A stretch of 21,166 nt of DNA from contig JALTCQ010000110.1 in assembly GCA_027074515.1 (NCBI GenBank), positions 1 through 21,166 on the forward strand, written 5' to 3'. Every line of letters starts with the position of its first letter. Positions within the stretch are counted from its first letter, which is position 1. Origin of the DNA: Microcaldota archaeon. Its GTDB lineage: Archaea > Iainarchaeota > Iainarchaeia > JAADDC01. The notes under the pieces are model-generated. The model was not told the DNA's origin. It saw only the letters and a program-made list of their open reading frames with translations, and made no database searches. Positions 1 through 8,154 of the stretch are shown piece by piece. The position numbers were made by a program, and so were the translations under genes.

Positions 1-2115
1 TATCTTGTCCGCGATTGCCGGTATGATGGGCGCAAACAGCAAGAGTATTTGGCGGAGTACCTCGTAGAGCGTCCACCTCGCTGCCTCGCTTTCCTTCTCG
101 CTGAAGCCCTCTTCGCCGCGCGCTCTTCTTTTGACGAGCTCAATGTAGTGGTCGGCGAAGACGTTCCACGTGAACTTTCTGAGGTCTAATGCAGCGTTGT
201 GGAAGTCGAACTCTTTGTAGTATCCAATTACCTTCTCACGCACGCGGTTCAGCTCTGAGAGGATCCATTCGTCCGTCGGTTCGAGCTTTGGACGTTCATC
301 CACTGGCTCGAACATGGATATGAAGCGTGCAATGTTCCAGAGCTTTGTAAGGAACTTGCCAGCGCCCCGGATTTTCTGCTCCGAGATCCTGTAGTTTTCT
401 CCTATGCTCGTCTCCAGTGCGATGTACATGCGCAGCGCATCCGTGCCGTACTTATTAATGATCTCGAAGGGGTCGACGACGTTGCCCAAGCTCTTGCTCA
501 TCTTTCGGCCCTTCTCGTCGAGCCCCATTCCGTTGATGAAGATCTTGTCAAATGCTCTCTTGCCCGTCAACTGGTGCACGCGGAGCAGGGAGTAGTAGAG
601 CCACGTTCTGATGATCTCGTAGCCCTGTGGGCGGAGCTTTGTTCCCTGCTCAAAGGTCTTCTTGAAGAATTCCTTGTCGCGCATCCAGCGCGTTATGAAT
701 AGCAGGGAGATCGAAGAGTCCATCCACGTGTCCAGGGTCCTCCACTCGCCCTCCACATCCTTTGGATCCCAGCCCTCTTGCAGTTCAGGCGGCAGCTCCT
801 TCCATGGTTTCCTGTACTTGCCGTCAGCATAGACGAAGCGCTCGCCCGTCTTCTTGTTGTACCAGATGGGCAGCTCCGTTCCGTAATACCTTCTTCTGGA
901 GATAGGCCAATCCACCGTTACCGAATCAATCCAGTTGAGCAAGTGTTGTTTATACTTCTCTGGATACCACTCCGCTTCCTCAACGTACTTGCGTAGCGTG
1001 TCCAGGAACTCTGTTTGCTGGAGGTAATACTCCTTCATGGGGATTATCTCGATCTCATGCTTGCAGCGCTCGTGCACTGGCACCTTGTGTTTTATCTGCT
1101 TCTTATCCACGAGCAACCCTGCCTTTTCCAGGTCCTCCACAGTTGCTTTTCGTGCTTCCTTCACAGTCAGCCCAGCATACTTGCCTGCTGCCTCCGTGAG
1201 TTTTCCGTCAGTATCGATAACCTTGACGGGTTCTAGCTTCAGCTCGCGGAAGATGCGCACGTCGTTCACGTCACCGAAGGAACAGATGTGCACAACACCA
1301 GTTCCGAACTCGGGGTCTGCCTCCTTGTGCGGTATGATTGGAATCTCACGGCCAAGGAGTGGAACGATGGCTGTCTTCCCGTGCAGGTGTTTGTAGCGTT
1401 CGTCGTCGGGGTGGACGATGATTGCCTTACAGCCGAAGAGCAGTTCGGGACGTGTTGTTGCAACGATCAGATCCTCGCCCGTCTCTTTTACCTTGTACTT
1501 GATGTAGTAGAGCGTGCCCTCTTTTTCTTTATACTCGATCTCCGCATCCGCTATGGTAGTCTTGCAGTGCGGACACCAGTTGTTGGGCCGTTCTGCCTCG
1601 TAGATCAGCCCTTTGTCCCAGAGGATCTTGAATGAGAGTTGAGTCAGCCCCCTATACTCCGGCCAGTCCGTCTGGTAGTAGTTCTCCTCGTAGTCGCCCG
1701 AAAGTTCCAGTCGCTTCATAATGTTTCGCATCTTCTCCGTCCACTGGTCCAAATAGTTCCTGCAGAGCCGCTCGAAGTCGTCTCTGTCGTGCTCCCACAT
1801 GTTTATGTGCTCGTACTTCTCCACGTACATCTCTATTGGGATTCCGTTTCTGTCCATGCCCACCGGGTAGAGCACGTTGTAGCCGAGCATCCTATGGATG
1901 CGTGCGATGATGTCCTGCATGGAATATGACACCGCGGCGCCTATGTGCCAGACCGGAGCAGGGTACGGCGGCGGTGTATCTATAATGAACGACGGTTTGT
2001 CAGAATTCGGATCGAACTTCCACCAATCCTCGCTTTCCCATTTCTTTATCATCTCTTCCTCAAAATCAATCTTCCAGCGCTTCTCCTTAATCCTTGGTTC
2101 CGCGGACCCGTCCAT
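1..2115 (-). CDS. valS: Valyl-tRNA synthetase, archaeal type (C-terminus outside window)
   Basis: Class I aminoacyl-tRNA synthetase that charges tRNA-Val in the cytosol. The first 705 residues are visible; the anticodon-binding end is cut by the left edge. The Rossmann fold starts with DTPPPYPAPVW followed by HIGA at 57-60, in place of the usual HIGH. A zinc-type CPHC lies in the RPNNWCPHC segment, an editing domain with the ATTRPE motif follows, and KMSKS sits at 538-542 within GRKMSKSLGNVVDP. The start is the ATG at 2115. It is preceded by AAGGTGA six bases upstream and follows the stop of the preceding membrane-protein gene by 15 bases. A TATA-like GGATTATATGG centred about 27 bases upstream lies inside the end of that gene, so valS may have its own promoter as well as read-through from upstream. 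Identity is secure; the HIGA variant is seen directly. Confidence 0.96.
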   Translation of the reverse strand, partial: MDGSAEPRIKEKRWKIDFEEEMIKKWESEDWWKFDPNSDKPSFIIDTPPPYPAPVWHIGAAVSYSMQDIIARIHRMLGYNVLYPVGMDRNGIPIEMYVEKYEHINMWEHDRDDFERLCRNYLDQWTEKMRNIMKRLELSGDYEENYYQTDWPEYRGLTQLSFKILWDKGLIYEAERPNNWCPHCKTTIADAEIEYKEKEGTLYYIKYKVKETGEDLIVATTRPELLFGCKAIIVHPDDERYKHLHGKTAIVPLLGREIPIIPHKEADPEFGTGVVHICSFGDVNDVRIFRELKLEPVKVIDTDGKLTEAAGKYAGLTVKEARKATVEDLEKAGLLVDKKQIKHKVPVHERCKHEIEIIPMKEYYLQQTEFLDTLRKYVEEAEWYPEKYKQHLLNWIDSVTVDWPISRRRYYGTELPIWYNKKTGERFVYADGKYRKPWKELPPELQEGWDPKDVEGEWRTLDTWMDSSISLLFITRWMRDKEFFKKTFEQGTKLRPQGYEIIRTWLYYSLLRVHQLTGKRAFDKIFINGMGLDEKGRKMSKSLGNVVDPFEIINKYGTDALRMYIALETSIGENYRISEQKIRGAGKFLTKLWNIARFISMFEPVDERPKLEPTDEWILSELNRVREKVIGYYKEFDFHNAALDLRKFTWNVFADHYIELVKRRARGEEGFSEKESEAARWTLYEVLRQILLLFAPIIPAIADKI

Positions 2116-2130
2116 CACCTGTCACCTTCC

Positions 2131-2892
2131 TCACCTCCATATAATCCTGCGTTTTCGTTTTAAATAAGGGCGGTTGTAGTGGTTTACGAGTGTTTGAGCG
2201 CGAGAATCTGGAACCCGACTCCCAATCATTCCAAGGGCCCACGCGCTTAACGGCCCAAACATGATTATGATCGCAGGGGTTAAAGCGATGCTAAGGATCG
2301 CTTCGGCAGTATCTGTAGGATTTTTCTGGTACGAGGCTCGGATCCGCTTCAGAACACCAGCTAAAATCTGTTCTGCACGACTCCATAGCAGTGCTGATAT
2401 TTGAATCCCTGCGGTTGTAACGAGGATTGCTGCTGTTACCGCGCAATTAATGACGGGACGTGCCAGCCATCTTTTATGCCTTCGCTGAGTGCTACCCCCA
2501 CAAGAACTACCCCCCACAAGAAGCAAGTATGCTGAGAATGTTTCCACCGTCGCGAGCGCCGTGTTTTCCCTTTCCTTCATGCTCACGTATATTCCGATGA
2601 TGCCCATGGTTGTCGTGAGTGAGATCACGTAGTATATTATGGGCGTGTTCATCGTTTTTATGACAGTTATGGCAATCGTTGCTGCGTATATCAGCGATAG
2701 AACCTTTTTGTTGTTGTGTTTGTTGCCTAGCTTCTGGCGACGTGTAGTATCCCGACCATGGTCCATAGAATCAGCGTTTTCAACATTGTGCTGTACTGCG
2801 TGTTTATTGCAAGATATATGTAAAGAAATGGGGAGAAATACTATTGTAATGGCTTGTACCAACGAATATGAGTATCCTGTCTGCAGCATCAT
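2131..2892 (-). CDS. Unrecognised multi-pass membrane protein
   Basis: A 253-residue protein with about five or six hydrophobic segments: an N-terminal one (residues about 10-26), a pair after the basic NNKK stretch (about 62-105), one around 120-130, one around 148-170 and one around 200-222. It ends in a very basic tail (KRKRR). I recognise no domain or catalytic motif. It starts at ATG 2892, nine bases after a GGTGA that overlaps the stop of the upstream membrane-protein gene, so the two are very likely one operon. Its stop codon lies within the leader of valS. A long open frame on the opposite strand over its 5' half lacks comparable features. The hydrophobic pattern and operon position make it a real gene; its function is unknown. 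Confidence 0.72.
   Translation of the reverse strand: MMLQTGYSYSLVQAITIVFLPISLHISCNKHAVQHNVENADSMDHGRDTTRRQKLGNKHNNKKVLSLIYAATIAITVIKTMNTPIIYYVISLTTTMGIIGIYVSMKERENTALATVETFSAYLLLVGGSSCGGSTQRRHKRWLARPVINCAVTAAILVTTAGIQISALLWSRAEQILAGVLKRIRASYQKNPTDTAEAILSIALTPAIIIMFGPLSAWALGMIGSRVPDSRAQTLVNHYNRPYLKRKRRIIWR
2138..2147 (-). promoter_or_regulatory. Possible valS TATA box
   Basis: On the minus strand GGATTATATGG is centred about 27 bases before the valS ATG, the spacing expected of an archaeal leaderless promoter. A second AT-rich element, TTATTTAAAA (2166-2157), would give a roughly 20-base leader that keeps the AAGGTGA ribosome site. Both lie at the end of or just inside the upstream gene. Position-based inference only. 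Confidence 0.4.
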
Positions 2893-2901
2893 GCTGCTTA
2901 T

Positions 2902-4080
2902 TCACCGTGCACCACCCTGCGATTTCGGGGCAGATATCAGATACGTGATTGCCGATCGAATGCTGATCGAAATGTGCGGCAAAATTACGGACACTATTGG
3001 GAAGAGGATCGCGTACAGCATCATGTTCGAGGATATGCCGGATATTTCTCGATCAATGGCATTCCCACACCTTTCCAGCGCTTGGTCAATCTTGCGGTTT
3101 TCCCACTTTGCCAAGAACAACCCTGCTGCAATGAGTAGCGCGAAGATTAATATCTCCGTGGCCGACACACCAACATGTGTGGCTTGTGCCATTGCGGTCA
3201 TGTCTAAATAGTACTTGAGAATCATAATCCCCACTGCGGACAACACCAAGAGCCTGCCAAACACTCGCATCGTGAATGTGTACAGTCCGATGGCACCGAG
3301 CAAAACGGCCCCCGCAGCTGCCATGAACAGGATCAAGTTCGTTGCAGGCGTTACCAGTACCAAAAATGTGCTAATTACCACCGCTGTCAGGATTCCTGCT
3401 ATATTTCCGTACTTTCGTGCCACTCTTCTCGAAATGATCAAGGGTATTGTACCGATAAATGGCAAGAACAGTATTATCAGAGGGAGGAGGCCCCACAGAA
3501 GTGCGTCTATTGCAAATATCACGTCGGTGAAAAATGGAGTGTATGGAATTGCCATGTGGATGTGTACGGGTAATGAGATTGGGGCGGGTTCCGTTGCAGC
3601 CTTCGCTAATTCTATGGTTGCCACGAGAATGTAGCTGGTAATTGCAATTATGGCAAACGTTGCCAATGCTTTGATCCCCACTTGGCCCCATTTCCGTTGC
3701 ACAGTGTTGATGATGTCTTTCCACTGCCGGGAAGAGTCCATTAGATATGTTAGGAGGTATCCGCCGGCATATTCTATCCCACACAGCAGGGCAGTCATGT
3801 ATGGCAGTGATGCGGCCAAAACGACCAAAAGCGCGATTTTGCCGGAAATACCTGCGGGAGATCCTGGATAGATGCTCGTTGTGCTTATCAGCACCCATAG
3901 ATCAAAGACAGTAACTAACAGCAGCTCGATCTTTGCAGTTTCCCACACTGCCTTGAATACACGCACGAATGAACCAGATCGAAGAGCGAGTCCAATCTCT
4001 CTACACGTAGGGAGTAGCTCCAAGATTTTCGATTTTCTCTCGAAGCGTGCGTATTCGTAGTATCCCAGCAGGCGTTGCAT
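2902..4080 (-). CDS. Unrecognised polytopic membrane protein, about 9-10 TM helices
   Basis: A 392-residue, strongly hydrophobic protein. An N-terminal soluble stretch of about 45 residues (with RFERKSK) is followed by roughly nine or ten membrane helices and short basic loops such as ISRRVARKYG. A hydrophilic segment, KWENRKIDQALERCG, precedes the last helix pair. No transporter signature or catalytic motif is recognisable. The ATG at 4080 lies 27 bases from the centre of a TATA element (4104-4111) and has no good ribosome site, which suggests a leaderless transcript. It is the first gene of a minus-strand run that continues into the 253-residue membrane protein and then valS. It diverges from the DUF2207 gene and shares its promoter element. 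Confidence 0.75.
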   Translation of the reverse strand: MQRLLGYYEYARFERKSKILELLPTCREIGLALRSGSFVRVFKAVWETAKIELLLVTVFDLWVLISTTSIYPGSPAGISGKIALLVVLAASLPYMTALLCGIEYAGGYLLTYLMDSSRQWKDIINTVQRKWGQVGIKALATFAIIAITSYILVATIELAKAATEPAPISLPVHIHMAIPYTPFFTDVIFAIDALLWGLLPLIILFLPFIGTIPLIISRRVARKYGNIAGILTAVVISTFLVLVTPATNLILFMAAAGAVLLGAIGLYTFTMRVFGRLLVLSAVGIMILKYYLDMTAMAQATHVGVSATEILIFALLIAAGLFLAKWENRKIDQALERCGNAIDREISGISSNMMLYAILFPIVSVILPHISISIRSAITYLISAPKSQGGAR

Positions 4081-4103
4081 TACGTAACCACACGCGGCTC
4101 TGC

Positions 4104-4111
4104 TTTATATT
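4104..4111. promoter_or_regulatory. Shared TATA element between divergent genes
   Basis: TTTATATT reads as a TATA box on both strands (AATATAAA on minus). On minus its centre is 27 bases before the ATG of the polytopic membrane protein, ideal for a leaderless mRNA. On plus it is 22-23 bases before the ATG of the DUF2207 gene, slightly short, so that gene may use this box or a downstream TTTTAAAC (about 4139-4146) with a GTG start at 4169. Confidence 0.55.
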
Positions 4112-4129
4112 CTTTGTGTGGGTTGATTA

Positions 4130-5962
4130 ATGGCCCTTATTTTAAACGACTGTATATTCTATCATTACGTGGACCGAGAGTTCATCAAGGTGCTTGGCGT
4201 TTCCATCGTTCTCTTCATCGTTGCTTACGTTGCGGTTTACTTAGCATCTGCTCGTTTCTCCCCGGGGTCTGCAGGAACCATCGACTACTCTGCCCGCGTG
4301 AGCTACAGTTCCGGAGTTTTCACTGTAGATGAAAACATGATCTTTCATCTGTACGAAGTGGAACACCTCGTTTACCGCAACTGGGATGCGCCGGCCAGTT
4401 TGAACAATTCGCTCTCTATGCCTCATATTCGCGTTCTATCAGTGGACTGCCCGTCGGGAACCGTTCCCTACTTCGCGTCGCCTGACCAATACTACTACTT
4501 CGTGAACGGCCAGTGGTTGCCGGAGGAACAGGCTGTTCAGTACATTCCCCGTTATACCGCAATAAAATACGTGCACATGGCAAGTAAGGCAGAGGTGGGC
4601 TGTGTGTCCTCGTACGGTGTGCTTCCGCCAGGTGCGTATTCTATGCACGTCCGTTTTCAGATATACCCAACGCTTCACTGTGATAACGAGTACTGTCACG
4701 CGAACATTGCCCTTGCAGGTTCCCACCATTTCCCTTACGCATCTGTCCGCGTCGCTCTATTCGGCAAAGGAATACGCGACACCATTCAGCGCCCTCCATC
4801 ATGGTACCTCTGGCTATTTGGGCTATATAGTAGCGTACGTCTGGAGTACGAGACGCTTCTCGATCCAGTATCCGGATATTCCTTTATACAGCATGTTTCT
4901 GGCGTTCGCGCCAAGTTCCTTGCCTCTAAATTCTCGTACAGTTATCTTTTGTATTATATCGTCGGGTTCTTTGCTTTGCTTCTTCTGCTCTTTGTTCCAT
5001 TTTACGTCTTCTACTACTGGTGGCGCCACGGCAGAGAAAAGGAGTATCCAGACGTTCCAGACTGCCTGACAAACGTGCCGAACCCCGAGCGCAAGCCTTG
5101 GGTCGTGAACGGGGTCTTCGCAGGACACCCAGGCAAGTTCGACAAGAACGCCCTCGTCGCAACGATTATGGACCTTGAACGAAGGGGGCTCATCCGTTTT
5201 GAGAAGGGGAGTGGTGAAACGGCAATCGTTCTCCCCAAACAGTTAGACTTCGCGAATCTTGATGGCTATGAACGGGCAGTTGTGGATTTCTTGCGAAGGT
5301 ACTCCGTTAATGGCGTGTTTTCTCCAAAGTCTTTCAAGAAAATCGTCAGCGACGCTTCTGAATCGGAATATAGAAGCCTTTCCATGTTTTGGAAGGAGCT
5401 AACTGGTAATTCGAATCTTGCCTCTGACGTTGCTGGCAGATTTATCACGTCTGGCCCCCGTATGTTTATTACGACTCTGTATGTTCTTGGTGGTTTGCTT
5501 TTCTTCTGGATTTATCTCGCTGGGCCGGCAGCGGCCTTTTTCTTCGCACTAGCGTTCCTTACGGATGCTACCATTCTCCGTGCACTTCCAAAGGACCTCC
5601 TCGGACATTGGAAGGACGATTATGGCAAGGAGTATCTCCAGTGGCAAGCGTTTAAGTGCTTTCTTTCCGATCTGGCGCTGATTAAGAAGTATTCTGAGGA
5701 TTTTCGCTCCATGTGGAAGGATTGGTTGATTTATGGTGCTGCCCTCGGTGTTGCCGACAAGGTGCTCAAGGCACTGAAAGAGTTAAACGTGCCGGAGCTC
5801 GTAGACTACTCAGATGTCTACTTTGGCGTTTACCTTGGCTTTGAGTCCATAGCACAGGCGTACACGGTCAAGGCTGCTGAGATATCCGCTGCTCATGCTG
5901 CTTCTGGTGGTGGCTTTGGTGGTGGCGGGGGCTTCGGTGGCGGAGGTGGAGGTGCCCGCTAA
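4130..5962 (+). CDS. DUF2207-family membrane protein with glycine-rich tail
   Basis: A 610-residue protein with the usual DUF2207 layout: an N-terminal membrane anchor (residues about 17-38), a large predicted extracytoplasmic beta-rich domain (about 45-265), a TM helix (about 273-297) and a cytosolic region. The cytosolic region opens with NPERKPWVVNGV and LVATIMDLERRGLI, a winged-helix-like part, and is followed by a hydrophobic hairpin (about 445-478). The family-typical end has YGAALGVADKVLKAL and then a tail of Gly, Phe and Ala from about 592. The biochemical role of DUF2207 is unknown; it commonly occurs next to LemA in bacteria and archaea, and here lemA lies about 1 kb away. The start could be ATG 4130 or GTG 4169. 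Its stop overlaps the stop of the convergent MpA gene by three bases (CTAA). Confidence 0.85.
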   Translation: MALILNDCIFYHYVDREFIKVLGVSIVLFIVAYVAVYLASARFSPGSAGTIDYSARVSYSSGVFTVDENMIFHLYEVEHLVYRNWDAPASLNNSLSMPHIRVLSVDCPSGTVPYFASPDQYYYFVNGQWLPEEQAVQYIPRYTAIKYVHMASKAEVGCVSSYGVLPPGAYSMHVRFQIYPTLHCDNEYCHANIALAGSHHFPYASVRVALFGKGIRDTIQRPPSWYLWLFGLYSSVRLEYETLLDPVSGYSFIQHVSGVRAKFLASKFSYSYLLYYIVGFFALLLLLFVPFYVFYYWWRHGREKEYPDVPDCLTNVPNPERKPWVVNGVFAGHPGKFDKNALVATIMDLERRGLIRFEKGSGETAIVLPKQLDFANLDGYERAVVDFLRRYSVNGVFSPKSFKKIVSDASESEYRSLSMFWKELTGNSNLASDVAGRFITSGPRMFITTLYVLGGLLFFWIYLAGPAAAFFFALAFLTDATILRALPKDLLGHWKDDYGKEYLQWQAFKCFLSDLALIKKYSEDFRSMWKDWLIYGAALGVADKVLKALKELNVPELVDYSDVYFGVYLGFESIAQAYTVKAAEISAAHAASGGGFGGGGGFGGGGGGAR

Positions 5963-6897
5963 CTGTTCTCACCGTTTTTCACAAACCCCGCGTCAGCTTC
6001 AGCAGTGAAATGGGGAGCAATGGCATATTCAAGAACCAGGCGTATTTTGCCTTTTCCACTGATATAGTTTCCACCCAGCATCTGCAGTATCTTTCGGTAA
6101 TCCTTGTATGTTTGCCTTGGGCCCCATTTGTCCAACACCATCACAACAGCCTCATCCAGTGCACCGGCGTTTATGACCATTTGTTTGAACGGAACCCCTT
6201 GGGCTCTGAGTAGCTCCACGGTTTCACTACAACATTTGAACTGAACTACGGCATCGTGGCTCGTCCCAGCCACATAATGTAACTCTAACGCGTTACCTTG
6301 TTGTATTAGCTCTGCTCGGTCTGGAAGCTTATTTATGCGCAGGTCTTTGGCTATTTTTAGATAGTACTGCTTTCCTGGCGGCAATATTGCCACATAAAAG
6401 TCTTCCACTTCATATGCCTGTAGGTGCACCATGTGCGCCGCGACGATTTGGCACGGGTCTCTGCAGTTCTCATTTGTCGTTTGCCATAGCATTTCAAAAG
6501 AGTCAGTATCAAGGGGATTTTTGTTGTATTTTGCGACGATCGTTTTTCTCGCGCTTGCGGATATGCTCTCTGGATGCTGCACGATCTTCTGTGCTAGCTC
6601 CGAAGCCCGCTTAATCCTTTTTAGCTCCTGGCGTTCGTACCACTCGCCTACTCCTATGGCTAGGATTGCCATGCCAGTGACTGCGATGATGAATCCCTGT
6701 GCAACTTGTTTTATCGGGCCCACATCGTACCCCTTTTCGTAGGATATGATTGCCATTGCCCCGAACAGAAGTATTAACACAAGAGGGATGCCTATTGCGA
6801 GCGTAATGTATGTGCGTCTTTTCGCGCGAAGGTACTGTGCTTTTGCGTGCCCAAAGTCCGTAACGTCCATTGCTTTGTTCACGTAGATTGCTCGCAT
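5959..6897 (-). CDS. MpA: membrane-hairpin protein, copy 1 of a four-member paralogous family
   Basis: A 312-residue protein I do not recognise. It has two TM helices (about 31-53 and 65-88) flanked by basic residues on both outer sides (RAKRR, RQELKRIKR), which predicts both termini in the cytosol. The C-terminal domain aligns by eye with MpB, MpC and MpD: EDFYVAILPPGKQYYLKI, then PDRAELIQQ, LHYVAGTSHDA, QGVPFKQMVI, and GGNYISGKGKIRLVLEYAIA. It differs in having Cys-Cys where the others have FE, and in ending AEADAGFV rather than VPAEF. The ATG at 6897 has a GAGGGA site upstream and shares a TATA element (6937-6944) with the divergent lemA. It faces the DUF2207 gene tail to tail. Presence as a gene is firm; function is unknown. 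Confidence 0.8.
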   Translation of the reverse strand: MRAIYVNKAMDVTDFGHAKAQYLRAKRRTYITLAIGIPLVLILLFGAMAIISYEKGYDVGPIKQVAQGFIIAVTGMAILAIGVGEWYERQELKRIKRASELAQKIVQHPESISASARKTIVAKYNKNPLDTDSFEMLWQTTNENCRDPCQIVAAHMVHLQAYEVEDFYVAILPPGKQYYLKIAKDLRINKLPDRAELIQQGNALELHYVAGTSHDAVVQFKCCSETVELLRAQGVPFKQMVINAGALDEAVVMVLDKWGPRQTYKDYRKILQMLGGNYISGKGKIRLVLEYAIAPHFTAEADAGFVKNGENS

Positions 6898-6936
6898 GGA
6901 GATCCCTCGCCGATCGTATACCTACGGCTATCTGCC

Positions 6937-6944
6937 TTTATATA
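6937..6944. promoter_or_regulatory. Shared TATA element between mpA and lemA
   Basis: TTTATATA lies between the divergent genes. On plus its centre is about 35 bases before the lemA ATG, giving a roughly 10-base leader that contains GGTGA. On minus it would start a transcript about 17 bases before the mpA ATG, containing GAGGGA. One element plausibly serves both genes, tying their expression together. Confidence 0.6.
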
Positions 6945-6975
6945 CCTGCCTTTGCAATAGTGTTACGGTGATATC

Positions 6976-7524
6976 ATGCTTTGGCTTTGGATAATCTTGG
7001 GCTTACTGGCCCTGGTGATCATCTGGCTGATAGGGGCGTATAACAGGTTCGTGCAGCTGGATAACGCCATTGAGAACACGTTCCACCAGATCCGCGTGGC
7101 CATGAAAAAGCGATTTGACATGATCAACCAGCTCGTTGAGAGCGCATCCAGCTACGTGAAGTTTGAAAAGGACGTCATGACGGATGTTGCCAAGCTCAGG
7201 AACATCAATTTGGCCACCCCTGCGGACGTAAAGGATGCTGATGCAGTGGCGCGCAACGTCTTCGGGAAGCTCGTCGCCGTGATGGAGAACTACCCGGATC
7301 TGAAGAGCGCAGAGGTCGTTCAGAATCTCATGAACTCAATCAAGGACGTAGAGGATGAGATTGCAAGACTCAGATACCTCTACAACGATCAGGTGCAGAG
7401 CTACAACATGCTCCGCGAGATGTTCCCAACGAACATCGTTGCGTCCATCTTTGGCTTCAGGGAAAAGGAGTACCTCCAGTTCGGCGAGGAGATCGAGCAG
7501 AGGCCCAGCACGAAGGTCTACTGA
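6976..7524 (+). CDS. lemA: LemA family protein
   Basis: A 182-residue protein, the usual LemA length. It has an N-terminal TM helix (about 2-22) followed by the family core: YNRFVQLDNAIENTFHQI, KKRFDMINQLVESAS, a long helical bundle, and the typical end YNDQVQSYNMLREMFPTNIVA then FGFREKEYLQF. LemA proteins are anchored by one N-terminal helix with a helical domain; their biochemical role is unsettled. The start is ATG 6976 with GGTGA four bases upstream. It is the only plus-strand gene inside the block of minus-strand Mp paralogs and, with the DUF2207 gene, forms the recognised part of this locus. Confidence 0.95.
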   Translation: MLWLWIILGLLALVIIWLIGAYNRFVQLDNAIENTFHQIRVAMKKRFDMINQLVESASSYVKFEKDVMTDVAKLRNINLATPADVKDADAVARNVFGKLVAVMENYPDLKSAEVVQNLMNSIKDVEDEIARLRYLYNDQVQSYNMLREMFPTNIVASIFGFREKEYLQFGEEIEQRPSTKVY

Positions 7525-7527
7525 CCT

Positions 7528-8133
7528 TCACCCACATATTTTTCTAAACGGACAACTCTCGCACACGCTTGGATCCTCCTTTTTGGGGAATACGCCGGCG
7601 CGAACCGTTGCGTGGAACCTCTGCTTCAGCGATTCAACGAACCAGAAGTCGTTCTCGTCGAAATTCTTCTCCCAGAGTACCTCGTCGTCCTTTGTTCGAA
7701 TTATCTGCACGGTGATGTTCTTCACGCCGAGGGAGCGGAGCGCCGAGGCGTAGGCAAATACTTGAACCTTCCCACGCTCCGAGAGTGACGCCTTGAAATC
7801 AATTATTACTGCTTCCTTCGGGTATAACCGCACCTCGTCCATCACCCCGTACAGACCGTTCCCGTAGATCTCCACCTCCCGTCCTATGAGCTCCTCTCCT
7901 GCCAGCGCCAGGTCCACTGCCATGCCTATGGGCATCTTCTTCTCTGCCCGGGCTTTATGCTCGTTGTACTTCTTGGCGTGTGCCCTTGCACCGTTGATCA
8001 TGGCGTAATTCAGTTTTTGCCCCAGGATTTTTCTGTAGAGAAAGCGGCGCGGGCAGATGTAGAAGTCGGCGAGGTCTGTCCCCGTTATCGCGTTGGGCGG
8101 CTTTCCGTTCTTCGGGCTGACGAAGTAGATCAC
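7528..8133 (-). CDS. Cas4/RecB-like PD-(D/E)XK nuclease with Fe-S cysteines
   Basis: A 201-residue protein carrying every hallmark of Cas4-type exonucleases: one Cys near the N-terminus (C27 in YICPRR), GxxxH at 48-52 (GARAH), a metal-binding Asp at 99 (GVMDEV), D112-x-K114 (IIDFKAS), QxxxY at 124-128, and three C-terminal cysteines C191-x2-C194-x5-C200. Family knowledge: four cysteines hold a 4Fe-4S cluster and the acidic residues cut single-stranded DNA ends. The start is GTG 8133, 21 bases after the stop of mpB; no strong ribosome site or own TATA is visible, so it is probably co-transcribed with mpD-mpC-mpB. No CRISPR repeats or other cas genes lie in the window, so a role in spacer acquisition is not indicated; a general DNA-repair role is as likely. 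It converges on lemA with three bases between stops. Confidence 0.87.
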   Translation of the reverse strand: MIYFVSPKNGKPPNAITGTDLADFYICPRRFLYRKILGQKLNYAMINGARAHAKKYNEHKARAEKKMPIGMAVDLALAGEELIGREVEIYGNGLYGVMDEVRLYPKEAVIIDFKASLSERGKVQVFAYASALRSLGVKNITVQIIRTKDDEVLWEKNFDENDFWFVESLKQRFHATVRAGVFPKKEDPSVCESCPFRKICG

Positions 8134-8154
8134 GGCTATAATTATGATGTTCTT

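Noticed and set aside
2639..3211. Plus-strand open frame of about 190 codons over the two membrane-protein genes
   Set aside because: The minus strand shows regular TM-helix periodicity and good start signals; the plus frame has neither and crosses the gene junction.
5905..5959. Glycine-rich stretch as a mobile or tandem DNA repeat
   Set aside because: It encodes the Gly-rich C-terminal tail that is typical of DUF2207 proteins, so it is explained by protein sequence.
7528..8133. CRISPR-Cas adaptation locus
   Set aside because: Only a Cas4-like nuclease is present; I found no repeat-spacer array and no cas1, cas2 or effector gene in the window.
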